Positions 1 to 6,845 of a stretch of DNA of 6,871 nt are shown piece after piece; the first letter of the stretch is position 1, and each line of letters starts with the position of its first letter. The DNA comes from Bacteroidales bacterium (GTDB lineage Bacteria; Bacteroidota; Bacteroidia; Bacteroidales; UBA7960): positions 1 to 6,871 of the forward strand of contig SLRE01000098.1 of NCBI GenBank assembly GCA_007131125.1, in the 5' to 3' direction. Both the position numbers and the translations under genes were made by a program. The notes below the pieces were generated by a model, which had not been told where the DNA came from, did not search any database, and saw only the letters and a program-made list of their open reading frames with translations.

Positions 1-25
1 AACAAATCCGATTTTTTGAAGTTAC

Positions 26-56
26 ATTGATAGAAGCCTTTTTAGCGTTATCTTTG
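26..56 (+). promoter_or_regulatory. Bacteroidota-type promoter for the VWA-like gene
   Basis: The -7 element TATCTTTG at 49-56 matches the Bacteroidota consensus TAnnTTTG at every fixed position. ATTG at 26-29, a three-of-four match to the TTTG -33 element, lies 19 nt upstream, which is the expected spacing. Transcription would begin near 62-65 and leave an untranslated leader of about 45 nt before the likely start at 107. The match is read directly from the sequence; promoter activity is inferred. Confidence 0.6.
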
Positions 57-106
57 TGTTTCGTGAAAAAAACTTGTGTTGTTCCTGATAAAAAAATGCA
101 GCCATT

Positions 107-2197
107 TTGAATTTCAATATTCTTTTCGATTATCCTTTTTGGTTCATTCTCCTTTGTTTGTTGTGCGGATTGATTTATGCCGGTATTTTATATTATCGCA
201 ACCGCAGGGATGGGTTCCCTTTGTGGCAGCAATGGGTTTTTGGAGGTTTGCGGTTTATTGCTGTGAGCATAATCGCATTCCTTTTGTTGGGCCCGTTGGT
301 ACAGCGTACAGTAGATACCGTTGAGGAGCCCCTGCTGATTTTTGCCCAGGACAATTCCCAATCGGTTCTTATGGGGCCGGATTCAACCTACTACACCGAT
401 GAATACCTTCAGGATTTGTTCGGGTTTATGGATAATCTGTCCACTGATTTTGATACCCGTCTGTATACTTTTGGTGAAGAATTTAAGCCTGCTGATTCTT
501 TGGGTTTTCAGGAAAGGCTCACCAATATCTCTGATATTTTTTCAGGCATTGAAGCCCGTTACAGCAACCGCAATATTGGGGCGGTGGTCCTGGCAAGCGA
601 CGGTATTTACAACCGGGGGATCAACCCGGTTGTTGCCTCGGCAGCAGCCAATTATCCTGTTTATACTATTGCCATGGGCGATACGGTTCCCCGTCGCGAT
701 CTGATACTGAGCAGGGTGAACCACAACCGCATTACCTACCTGGATAATATTTTTCCGGTGGAAGTTCATGTGGAGGCACTCCGGAGCCAGGGGCTGACCA
801 GCAGGCTTGCGGTAAGCCGTGACGGGGAGGAGCTGTTTTCGGAAAATCTTGCTTTTGAAACTCCTCAACAGTTCAAAACCATAATGGTGGAGCTGGAAGC
901 CGACCAACCCGGCATGCAGCGTTATCGCGCCGAAGTATCACCGGTGGATGGAGAGGTAAACCTGGAAAACAACCACCAGGATTTTTACATTGAAGTAATC
1001 GATGGGCGGCAGAAAGTGCTGATTCTTGGCAATGCACCCCATCCGGATATCGGTGCCATCAAAAAGTCTCTTGAAGATAACGACAGCTACGAGGTGGAGT
1101 CTTATCTTTTTAATGAATTTGATGGCAACCTGGAAGCTTATAGCCTTGCGGTTTTACATCAGCTTCCTTCCAACAGGCACAACCTCCGGGGTTTTATACC
1201 CCGGCTTTTGGAGCACGACCTCCCCGCCTTGTTTATCATTGGTCAGCAAACAAACCTCAGTACATTTAATGATCTTGGACTGGGGTTGAGCATCAGGCCC
1301 CGTTCGGATGAATTTGCCGAAGCACAGGCCGAATTTAATCCTTCTTTCACCCTGTTTTCTTTTTCTGACAGAAAAACTGCCCTGCTAAGTAATCTGCCGC
1401 CCCTTTTTGCTCCATTTGCCCGTTATGAGACGGCTGCTGCTGCCAACACCATGATTTATCAGAAAATTGGGAACGTGGTGACCGAACAGCCTCTGATCAT
1501 GTTCAGTGAAAGCGGTTTGAGGAATACCGGTGTGATAACGGGTGAAGGCATCTGGCGTTGGAGGCTCGCCACCTATCAGCGGGAAGGCGATCATGCCCTT
1601 TTCGATGAACTGGTTTCCCGCAAGGTGCAATTTCTCGCTCTGAGGGAAGATCGCAGCCGCTTCAGGGTAAATACCGAGGGGTTTATTTTTGAAAATGATC
1701 CGGCAGTGTTTGAAGCCGAACTGTATAATCGCAGCTTTGAACTGGTCAATGATCCGGAGGTGGAGCTTACCATAACCTCTGAGGAGCAGGATGCCCCCCT
1801 CGAATATATGATGGGCCGCACCTCCAATGCCTACCGCCTCAATGCCGGAACTTTCTCCCCGGGCGAATATACTTACGAAGCCCGCACCAACCTGGGAACC
1901 GAAGAGTTTGTTGAGACGGGAAAGTTCAATGTTTCTCCATTAAATGTGGAAGGACTTTCTACCATTGCAGACCATAATCTGCTGTTTCGGCTCTCCAATA
2001 ATACCGGGGGTGAAATGTTTGCTCCAGGAAACTGGGACGAACTTGCCGATGCCATCATGGCAAGGGAAGATATTAAACCTGTTTTATATTCACGTAAGGA
2101 ATTCGACGAGATCATCAACCTTCGCGGAATTTTCTTTTTCCTGTTGCTTTTGCTGAGTGCCGAGTGGTTTATGCGAAAAAGAGCGGGAAGTTATTGA
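107..2197 (+). CDS. Membrane-anchored VWA-like protein with amidotransferase-like middle domain
   Basis: Large envelope protein of unknown function, 696 residues from a TTG start. Two N-terminal membrane segments (about 11-30 and 46-64) are followed by a von Willebrand A-like region of about 75-200. That region holds a MIDAS-type D-x-S-x-S motif (D82, S84, S86) and a typical VWA strand with ASDG (163-166). Residues about 205-300 look like a beta-sandwich. Residues 302-385 (KVLILGNAPHPDIGAI and onward) resemble the class I glutamine amidotransferase-like fold seen in related VWA proteins, but I see no catalytic Cys-His pair. A last membrane helix (about 673-689) ends in a basic tail (RKRAGSY), so the bulk between the helices is probably periplasmic. 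The layout resembles BatA/BatB-like and large VWA proteins of Bacteroidota; a chaperone or envelope-stress role would be guesswork. No ATG is available in frame near the N-terminus: the frame opens after a TAA at 89-91 and offers only ATT at 104 or TTG at 107. Confidence 0.8.
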   Translation: MNFNILFDYPFWFILLCLLCGLIYAGILYYRNRRDGFPLWQQWVFGGLRFIAVSIIAFLLLGPLVQRTVDTVEEPLLIFAQDNSQSVLMGPDSTYYTDEYLQDLFGFMDNLSTDFDTRLYTFGEEFKPADSLGFQERLTNISDIFSGIEARYSNRNIGAVVLASDGIYNRGINPVVASAAANYPVYTIAMGDTVPRRDLILSRVNHNRITYLDNIFPVEVHVEALRSQGLTSRLAVSRDGEELFSENLAFETPQQFKTIMVELEADQPGMQRYRAEVSPVDGEVNLENNHQDFYIEVIDGRQKVLILGNAPHPDIGAIKKSLEDNDSYEVESYLFNEFDGNLEAYSLAVLHQLPSNRHNLRGFIPRLLEHDLPALFIIGQQTNLSTFNDLGLGLSIRPRSDEFAEAQAEFNPSFTLFSFSDRKTALLSNLPPLFAPFARYETAAAANTMIYQKIGNVVTEQPLIMFSESGLRNTGVITGEGIWRWRLATYQREGDHALFDELVSRKVQFLALREDRSRFRVNTEGFIFENDPAVFEAELYNRSFELVNDPEVELTITSEEQDAPLEYMMGRTSNAYRLNAGTFSPGEYTYEARTNLGTEEFVETGKFNVSPLNVEGLSTIADHNLLFRLSNNTGGEMFAPGNWDELADAIMAREDIKPVLYSRKEFDEIINLRGIFFFLLLLLSAEWFMRKRAGSY

Positions 2198-2251
2198 GGT
2201 TAAGGTTAAGGATGAGATTGAGGATGAGATTGAGGATGAGATTGAGGTTTG
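2198..2251 (+). repeat. Short tandem hexamer / 12-bp repeat in the intergenic gap
   Basis: Directly after the stop codon of the VWA-like gene the sequence runs as hexamers: GGTTAA twice (2198-2209), then three perfect copies of the 12-mer GGATGAGATTGA (2210-2221, 2222-2233, 2234-2245), then the degenerate GGTTTG (2246-2251). The + strand is strongly purine-rich. TGA recurs in two of the three + frames, so it is unlikely to code in either. It ends 33 bases before the ATG of the protease gene, inside the leader if the two genes are co-transcribed. Copy number of such arrays often changes by replication slippage. No function is known to me. Confidence 0.85.
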
Positions 2252-2284
2252 GTGATAAAAAATTTTGAAGCAACTATCCTGAAT

Positions 2285-3520
2285 ATGGAAAAAACAATAC
2301 TGCTAATCATTATTGGTCTGATCGTTCTGGATTTTATCTTTGACCGGGTGATGGATTACCTGAACGCATCAAGATGGAGCAACAAGCTTCCTGATGAGCT
2401 GAAAGGTATCTATGATGAGGAGAAATACCGGCGGTCTCAGGAATACAACAAAGTAAACATGCGGCTTGGGGTTATTACATCAACCCTGTCCTTTTTGTTG
2501 ATTCTGGGGATGCTGATCTTTGGAGTTTTCGGATGGCTGGATGAATGGGTACGCACCTATACAGATCATCCCGTGCTGATGGCCCTTTTGTTTTTTGGAG
2601 TGCTTGGACTGGCATCAGACATCCTGGGAACCCCATTTGATGTATACGGTACTTTTGTAATTGAAGAAAAGTTCGGGTTTAACCGGACCACCCCCAAAAC
2701 TTACATCCTTGATAAGTTCAAGGGCTGGATACTGGCCCTTATCCTCGGAGGAGGAATTCTGGCAATATTTGTATGGTTTTACAATACAGCCGGAAATATT
2801 TTCTGGTTGTATGCCTGGATTTTTGTTTCTGCTTTTTCGGTATTCATGGCCATGTTTTACAGTACCCTGATTGTTCCCATTTTTAATAAACAAACTCCTC
2901 TGGAAGAAGGAGAGTTGAGGGAAGCCATTGAAGCTTTCGCGCAAAAAGCCGGGTTTAAACTGGACAATATTTTCGTAATCGACGGTTCCAAGCGCAGTTC
3001 AAAGGCCAATGCATATTTTAGCGGCTTTGGACCTAAAAAGCGTATTGTGCTTTTTGATACGCTGATAAAAGAACATACCACGGAAGAACTGGTTTCCGTG
3101 CTGGCCCATGAAATCGGGCATTACAAGAAAAAGCATACCCTTAAGGGCATTATAATGTCGGTATTGAATACCGGAATCATGCTTTATTTGCTGGGATTGT
3201 TTATCAATCGGCCTGAGCTTTCCATGGCTTTGGGTGCCGAACAGGCGAGTTTCCACATGGGAATCCTTGCCTTTGCCCTGCTTTATGCCCCGATTTCGTT
3301 ATTACTTGGCATCCTTGGAAACCGGATCAGCCGAAAATATGAATATGAGGCCGATGCCTTTGCAGCCAAAAAATACGATCCGGAGCCACTGCAGGAAGCC
3401 CTTAAGAAGCTGTCAGTAAATCATCTGAGCAACCTGCGCCCGCATCCGGCGTATGTATATGTTCATTACTCGCATCCGCCATTATTAAAACGGTTGCAGT
3501 TTCTCGAAAAATTCAAGTGA
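2285..3520 (+). CDS. M48 family (Ste24/CAAX protease-type) membrane metalloprotease
   Basis: Integral membrane zinc endopeptidase of the M48A (Ste24) branch, 411 residues, close to the usual length. The zinc site is HEIGH at 275-279 (ligands H275 and H279, catalytic E276), with the third ligand E353 in an E-x-x-x-D motif (E353 to D357). Other family marks are NAYFSG (242-247), an N-terminal CAAX-protease-type region with AxDILGTPFDVYGTFVIEEKFGFN-like residues (110-133), and HYSHPP (394-399) near the C-terminus. About seven membrane segments can be drawn: 3-20, 60-85, 96-114, 148-167, 173-199, 288-306 and 325-345. In yeast Ste24 cuts prenylated a-factor and clears clogged translocons; bacteria lack the prenyl substrate, so membrane-protein quality control is the likelier job here, by inference. 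An in-frame TTG at 2249 would add 12 residues, but the ATG at 2285 gives the standard hydrophobic N-terminus and was chosen. Confidence 0.93.
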   Translation: MEKTILLIIIGLIVLDFIFDRVMDYLNASRWSNKLPDELKGIYDEEKYRRSQEYNKVNMRLGVITSTLSFLLILGMLIFGVFGWLDEWVRTYTDHPVLMALLFFGVLGLASDILGTPFDVYGTFVIEEKFGFNRTTPKTYILDKFKGWILALILGGGILAIFVWFYNTAGNIFWLYAWIFVSAFSVFMAMFYSTLIVPIFNKQTPLEEGELREAIEAFAQKAGFKLDNIFVIDGSKRSSKANAYFSGFGPKKRIVLFDTLIKEHTTEELVSVLAHEIGHYKKKHTLKGIIMSVLNTGIMLYLLGLFINRPELSMALGAEQASFHMGILAFALLYAPISLLLGILGNRISRKYEYEADAFAAKKYDPEPLQEALKKLSVNHLSNLRPHPAYVYVHYSHPPLLKRLQFLEKFK

Positions 3521-3521
3521 A

Positions 3522-3566
3522 CAGGCTGATGGAGTTTGAACCCGTTTTTCCAGTACCATCAGGCTG
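3522..3566. repeat. Imperfect inverted repeat in the gap before rarA
   Basis: CAGGCTGATGG (3522-3532) can pair with CCATCAGGCTG (3556-3566): 10 of 11 positions are complementary, with one G-G mismatch (3525/3563) and a 23-nt loop. CAGGCTGA is also present twice as a direct repeat (3522-3529 and 3560-3567). The structure starts two bases after the protease stop codon and ends 13 bases before the rarA ATG. No T-run follows the downstream arm, so it is not a standard intrinsic terminator. An mRNA stem or a protein-binding site are both possible; neither is shown. Confidence 0.5.
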
Positions 3567-3579
3567 AAAAATTAAAATC

Positions 3580-4848
3580 ATGTCAGGAAACGTACCCCTT
3601 GCAGAAAAGCTCAGGCCCGAAAACCTGGACCAATATCTGGGACAAAGCCACCTGGTTGGTAAAGGGGCGGTTTTGAGAAAAAGCATCGATTCGGGCAATA
3701 TCCCTTCCATGATTTTATGGGGCCCGCCGGGGGTGGGAAAAACCACCCTTGCTTCCCTGATTTCCCTGCAGCTGATGCGGCCTTTTTATACCCTTAGCGC
3801 CATCAGTTCCGGTGTAAAAGATGTTAGAGAGGTTATCCGGAAAGCAAAGGAATCTGGCGGCAATGCCATTTTGTTCATTGACGAGATCCACCGTTTCAGC
3901 AAGTCACAGCAGGACAGCCTGCTGGGTGCCGTGGAAAAAGGCATCATTACCCTGATCGGGGCAACCACTGAAAATCCGTCTTTTGAGGTGATTTCCCCCC
4001 TTTTGTCGCGCTGCCAGGTTTATATCTTAAAAGAACTTGAAAAATCGGACCTGCTTACCCTGATGAACAATGGCAGGGATTTTCTGGAAAAGGAGACAGG
4101 AAAAAAAATTGAAATAGAAGAAGATGAAGCCATGTTGCGCATTTCCGGGGGAGATGCCCGAAAATTGCTGAATGCCCTTGAGCTTGCCGTCAATTTTGAG
4201 GAAAGCAAGAAAGTTACCATCACCAATGAAAAGATCCTTTCGGTAATACAACAAAACCTTGCCCTTTATGATAAAGCAGGGGAAATGCATTATGATGTGA
4301 TTTCCGCCTTTATCAAGTCGGTAAGGGGCAGCGATCCCAATGCTGCCGTATACTATCTGGCGCGGATGATAGAAGGAGGGGAGGACCCCAAATTCATTGC
4401 ACGCAGGCTGGTGATCCTTGCATCGGAAGATATCGGCAATGCCAATCCAAATGCACTGCTTCTTGCCACCAGCTGCTTTCAGGCCGTTACCATGATCGGC
4501 ATGCCCGAAAGCCGCATCATTCTCTCCCAAACCGCCACCTATCTTGCGGCATCACCCAAAAGCAATGCTGCCTATCTGGCCATCAACAAGGGCCAGGACC
4601 TGGTGCGCAAAACCGGCGATTTGCCCGTTCCGCTGGCAATCCGCAATGCACCCACCAAACTGATGAAAGAAGCCGGCTATGGGAAAGATTATAAATATTC
4701 CCATGATTTTGAACAAAACTTTTTTCATCAGGAGTTTTTGCCTGAAAAGCTTTCCGGCACCAAAATTTACGACCCGGGCAACAATGCGCGGGAAAATGAA
4801 CAAAGGACCCGGCTCAGGGCCTTTTGGAAAAAAAAGTATGGTTACTGA
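3580..4848 (+). CDS. rarA: Replication-associated recombination protein A (RarA/MgsA), AAA+ ATPase
   Basis: Cytoplasmic clamp-loader-like AAA+ ATPase of the RarA/MgsA/WRNIP1 family, which acts at stalled replication forks with single-strand binding protein and recombination proteins. The 422-residue length is normal for the family. Visible motifs are Walker A GPPGVGKT (48-55), Walker B ILFIDEIH (97-104, with D101 and E102), sensor-1 region GATTENPSF (127-135), the arginine finger in LSRC (R144), and sensor-2 GGDARKLLNAL (190-200, with R194). The C-terminal tetramerisation part begins near 238 with the family's DVISAFIKSVRGSDPNAAVYYLARM-like stretch and continues through ASEDIGNANP (281-290) and PLAIRNAPTKLMKEAGY (351-367). 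All key residues appear intact. The ATG at 3580 follows an A-rich leader. The next gene starts 17 bases after the stop, which suggests co-transcription. Confidence 0.97.
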   Translation: MSGNVPLAEKLRPENLDQYLGQSHLVGKGAVLRKSIDSGNIPSMILWGPPGVGKTTLASLISLQLMRPFYTLSAISSGVKDVREVIRKAKESGGNAILFIDEIHRFSKSQQDSLLGAVEKGIITLIGATTENPSFEVISPLLSRCQVYILKELEKSDLLTLMNNGRDFLEKETGKKIEIEEDEAMLRISGGDARKLLNALELAVNFEESKKVTITNEKILSVIQQNLALYDKAGEMHYDVISAFIKSVRGSDPNAAVYYLARMIEGGEDPKFIARRLVILASEDIGNANPNALLLATSCFQAVTMIGMPESRIILSQTATYLAASPKSNAAYLAINKGQDLVRKTGDLPVPLAIRNAPTKLMKEAGYGKDYKYSHDFEQNFFHQEFLPEKLSGTKIYDPGNNARENEQRTRLRAFWKKKYGY

Positions 4849-4865
4849 TAAATTTTTAGGATTAT

Positions 4866-6041
4866 ATGACCGATCGTGAGTTGTTTTTCAGGCATATGGC
4901 GCAAACCTCTTCTTTTCCCCTGGCCCTGGAAATTGAAAAGGCCGAAGGAATCTATCTGTTCGGACCTGAGGGAAAAAAATACATAGACCTGATCAGCGGA
5001 ATTGCCGTAAGCAGCATCGGGCATCGTCATCCTGAAGTGGTCAGGGCCATTAAGGAACAGGCAGACCGGTTTATGCACCTGATGGTTTACGGTGAATATG
5101 TGCAATCACCTCAGGTACAACTTGCAAAACTCCTTACCGACAACCTTCCCCAACCCCTTGATAATGTTTACCTGGTCAATTCCGGAAGCGAAGCGGTGGA
5201 AGGAGCAATAAAACTTGCCAAAAGACACAGCGGACGTACAGAAGTGATCAGTTTCCGCAATGCCTATCATGGCAGCACCCATGGTTCTTTGAGTGTTACG
5301 GGCAATGAAAAGCTGAAGCAGGCCTACAGGCCGCTGGTGCCCGGAATTCGCTTTCTGGATTTTAACCATGAAGGACAACTGGAGACCATTACTGAAAAAA
5401 CAGCCTGTGTTATTGCCGAAACCATTCAGGGGGAAGCCGGTGTGGTAGCACCCTCTAATGAGTTTATGAAAGCCTTGCGGAAACGGTGCGATCAGACAGG
5501 AGCCCTGCTGATTCTGGATGAAATACAGTCAGGATGTGGGCGAACCGGAACCCTATGGGCCTTTGAGCATTTTGGAGTAGTGCCCGACATCCTGACCCTG
5601 GCCAAAGGTATGGGCGGAGGAATGCCCATCGGGGCCTTTATTGCTTCATCAGAAGTGATGAAAAGCCTCACCCACGACCCGGTGCTTGGACATATTACCA
5701 CATTTGGTGGCAATGCCATATGCGCCGCAGCCTCCAAAGCCACCCTGGAATTTATTATAAAAAATAAACTCTGGGAAGAGGCTGCACGCAAAGAAAAGCG
5801 TTTTCGCCAAAACCTGGATCATCCTGCAATAAAAAACATCAGGGGAAAAGGTTTGATGCTCGCCCTGGAGTTTGATGACTTCAAACAAAACAAAGCCATT
5901 ATTGACCGTTGTGTCCGAAACGGACTGGTTACCGACTGGTTTCTTTTTGCCGATAATTGCCTGCGAATTGCTCCCCCTCTGATCATTGATGAGGAGCAAA
6001 TAGACCAGGCCTGCGAAATAATTATAAATGCTTTGAATTAA
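4866..6041 (+). CDS. Class III PLP-dependent aminotransferase, 'aspartate aminotransferase family'
   Basis: Cytoplasmic pyridoxal-phosphate transaminase of the class III (acetylornithine/ornithine aminotransferase-like) superfamily, 391 residues, full length. The cofactor lysine is K247 in LTLAKGMGGG. D218 in LILDEIQSG would hold the PLP ring nitrogen, the SGSEA loop (106-110) would bind phosphate, Y134-H135 (NAYHGST) would stack on the ring, and T279 in HITTFGGN would reach the partner subunit's phosphate in the dimer. E185 (AETIQGE) and R367 (CLRIAPP) are also conserved positions. The sequence differs from typical ArgD at HGST (instead of the usual HGRT) and at GGNA (instead of GGNP), so I would not name it argD. 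The natural amino donor and acceptor cannot be read from the sequence. An AGGA at 4858-4861 lies four bases before the start, a short Shine-Dalgarno-like match. The gene follows rarA by 17 bases. Confidence 0.92.
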   Translation: MTDRELFFRHMAQTSSFPLALEIEKAEGIYLFGPEGKKYIDLISGIAVSSIGHRHPEVVRAIKEQADRFMHLMVYGEYVQSPQVQLAKLLTDNLPQPLDNVYLVNSGSEAVEGAIKLAKRHSGRTEVISFRNAYHGSTHGSLSVTGNEKLKQAYRPLVPGIRFLDFNHEGQLETITEKTACVIAETIQGEAGVVAPSNEFMKALRKRCDQTGALLILDEIQSGCGRTGTLWAFEHFGVVPDILTLAKGMGGGMPIGAFIASSEVMKSLTHDPVLGHITTFGGNAICAAASKATLEFIIKNKLWEEAARKEKRFRQNLDHPAIKNIRGKGLMLALEFDDFKQNKAIIDRCVRNGLVTDWFLFADNCLRIAPPLIIDEEQIDQACEIIINALN

Positions 6042-6046
6042 TTTAT

Positions 6047-6078
6047 TTTGAATTTTGTCGGGATTCTGCATACCTTTA
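6047..6078 (+). promoter_or_regulatory. Candidate Bacteroidota promoter for the GNAT gene
   Basis: TTTG at 6047-6050 is followed after 20 nt by TACCTTTA (6071-6078), which matches the TAnnTTTG -7 consensus at five of six fixed bases. Transcription would begin near 6084-6087 and give a leader of about 33 nt. A short inverted repeat, CTGAT-TTT-ATCAG (6083-6095), covers the predicted start point. The 77-base gap, the longest after the one holding the tandem repeat, is consistent with a separate promoter here. Confidence 0.45.
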
Positions 6079-6118
6079 TATCCTGATTTTATCAGATAAG
6101 GTTGTAAAAAACCGGAAT

Positions 6119-6826
6119 ATGGACCAGGAACTTCTGAAAATTCTGGAAAGTAAACCCCTGCAAAGTCTGCCGGTCGTTGGTTTTTTCTCCAATTACCCGG
6201 TGGAGAAAAGGCTTCAGCGGGGTTCTTTTTTACTACTCACCGGTACCAGCGATTATCCCTGGGCATATCTCTGCGGTGACAATCCCGAAGAACTTATTAC
6301 CATTCTCGATGATTTCGATTTTGAAACTTCATATTTTGCCAATGTGGAAGACTGGATGATGCCTATTTTGACCCAAAACCGCAAAATAGAATGGAAACTC
6401 ACCACACACCGGTATTATATTTCTCCTGATGTAAAAATTTCCCAGCCAACCATCTCAACGCGGCAGCTGGAGCCCTCCATGGCCCGTCAAATTTTTGAAA
6501 ACTCCGATTATAAGGACTTTACATCAGTGGAATACATCAGCGACCGGCTTGAAAAAGATGTATCGGCCGGGGTATGGGTAAACGGGCAATTGGCAGGATG
6601 GGGGCTCACCCACGATGATTCTTCCCTTGGTTTCCTGAATGTTTTGCCGGAATACCGCGGACAGGGGCTCGGAGAAAATCTCCTGCGTGGATTGGCCATA
6701 CAGAAAAGGAATAATGAGAAACCGGTTTTTGTAAATGTAGAACCCCATAATCAACAGTCAATCAAGCTGATAAAAAAAATAGGCTTTTCCTTCGACCGGG
6801 AGGTAAGCTGGATTAAGCTGGCTTAA
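6119..6826 (+). CDS. GNAT family N-acyltransferase, FR47/GLYAT-like
   Basis: Probable cytoplasmic acyl-CoA-dependent N-acyltransferase of 235 residues. The GNAT fold lies in the C-terminal half. Residues 151-170 (GVWVNGQLAGWGLTHDDSSL) form the strand pair that precedes motif A, and motif A is FLNVLPEYRGQGLGENLL (172-189), with the acyl-CoA pyrophosphate loop R180-G-Q-G183-L-G185 matching Q/R-x-x-G-x-G/A. Motif B-like VEPHNQQSIKLIKKIGF (207-223) follows, with N211 and S214 in the usual places. The pattern 'G-x-x-x-x-W-x-x' before motif A and the N-terminal half (about 20-105, ending HRYYI) recall the FR47 and glycine N-acyltransferase-like group rather than ribosomal-protein acetyltransferases. 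The acceptor substrate is unknown. The ATG at 6119 follows an A-rich stretch (TAAAAAACCGGAAT). The gene is last of the five and ends in a terminator-like hairpin. Confidence 0.88.
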   Translation: MDQELLKILESKPLQSLPVVGFFSNYPVEKRLQRGSFLLLTGTSDYPWAYLCGDNPEELITILDDFDFETSYFANVEDWMMPILTQNRKIEWKLTTHRYYISPDVKISQPTISTRQLEPSMARQIFENSDYKDFTSVEYISDRLEKDVSAGVWVNGQLAGWGLTHDDSSLGFLNVLPEYRGQGLGENLLRGLAIQKRNNEKPVFVNVEPHNQQSIKLIKKIGFSFDREVSWIKLA

Positions 6827-6845
6827 GGTTGGGCTTTTTTCTTTT
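6821..6845 (+). terminator. Weak rho-independent terminator after the GNAT gene
   Basis: GCTTA (6821-6825) can pair with TGGGC (6830-6834) through two G-C/C-G pairs, two G-U wobbles and one A-U pair, around a four-base loop. Six T residues follow at once (6835-6840), then CTTTT. The stop codon TAA (6824-6826) lies inside the hairpin. A competing palindrome, TTAAGC-TG-GCTTAA (6813-6826), overlaps the left arm. The stem is short and wobble-rich, so termination strength is uncertain. Confidence 0.45.

Noticed and set aside
3..110. An open frame from the left edge to TGA at 108-110, which could be the tail of an upstream gene overlapping the TTG start by four bases.
   Set aside because: It is only 35 codons, its translation resembles no known C-terminus, and it runs across a good TAnnTTTG promoter match at 49-56. 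Chance openness in AT-rich spacer is likelier, though the upstream sequence would settle it.
542..907. Antisense open frame of 121 codons inside the VWA-like gene.
   Set aside because: It is a shadow of the long + strand frame; the translation has no family resemblance.
2260..2267. AAATTTTG as a -7 promoter element for the protease gene.
   Set aside because: It matches five of six fixed bases, but no -33 element lies at the right spacing, and A/T-rich leaders produce such matches by chance.
2249..2284. TTG start that would extend the protease by 12 residues.
   Set aside because: The extension begins at the edge of the tandem repeat and adds a polar segment (MVIKNFEATILN) before the usual Ste24-type hydrophobic N-terminus; the ATG at 2285 fits the family.
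4027..4530. Antisense open frame of 167 codons inside rarA.
   Set aside because: It lies wholly opposite a well-conserved gene with all motifs intact, and its translation shows no recognisable domain.
5649..6071. Antisense open frame of 140 codons opposite the 3' part of the aminotransferase gene.
   Set aside because: It mirrors coding sequence of a conserved enzyme, has no recognisable domain and no promoter-like site was seen for it.
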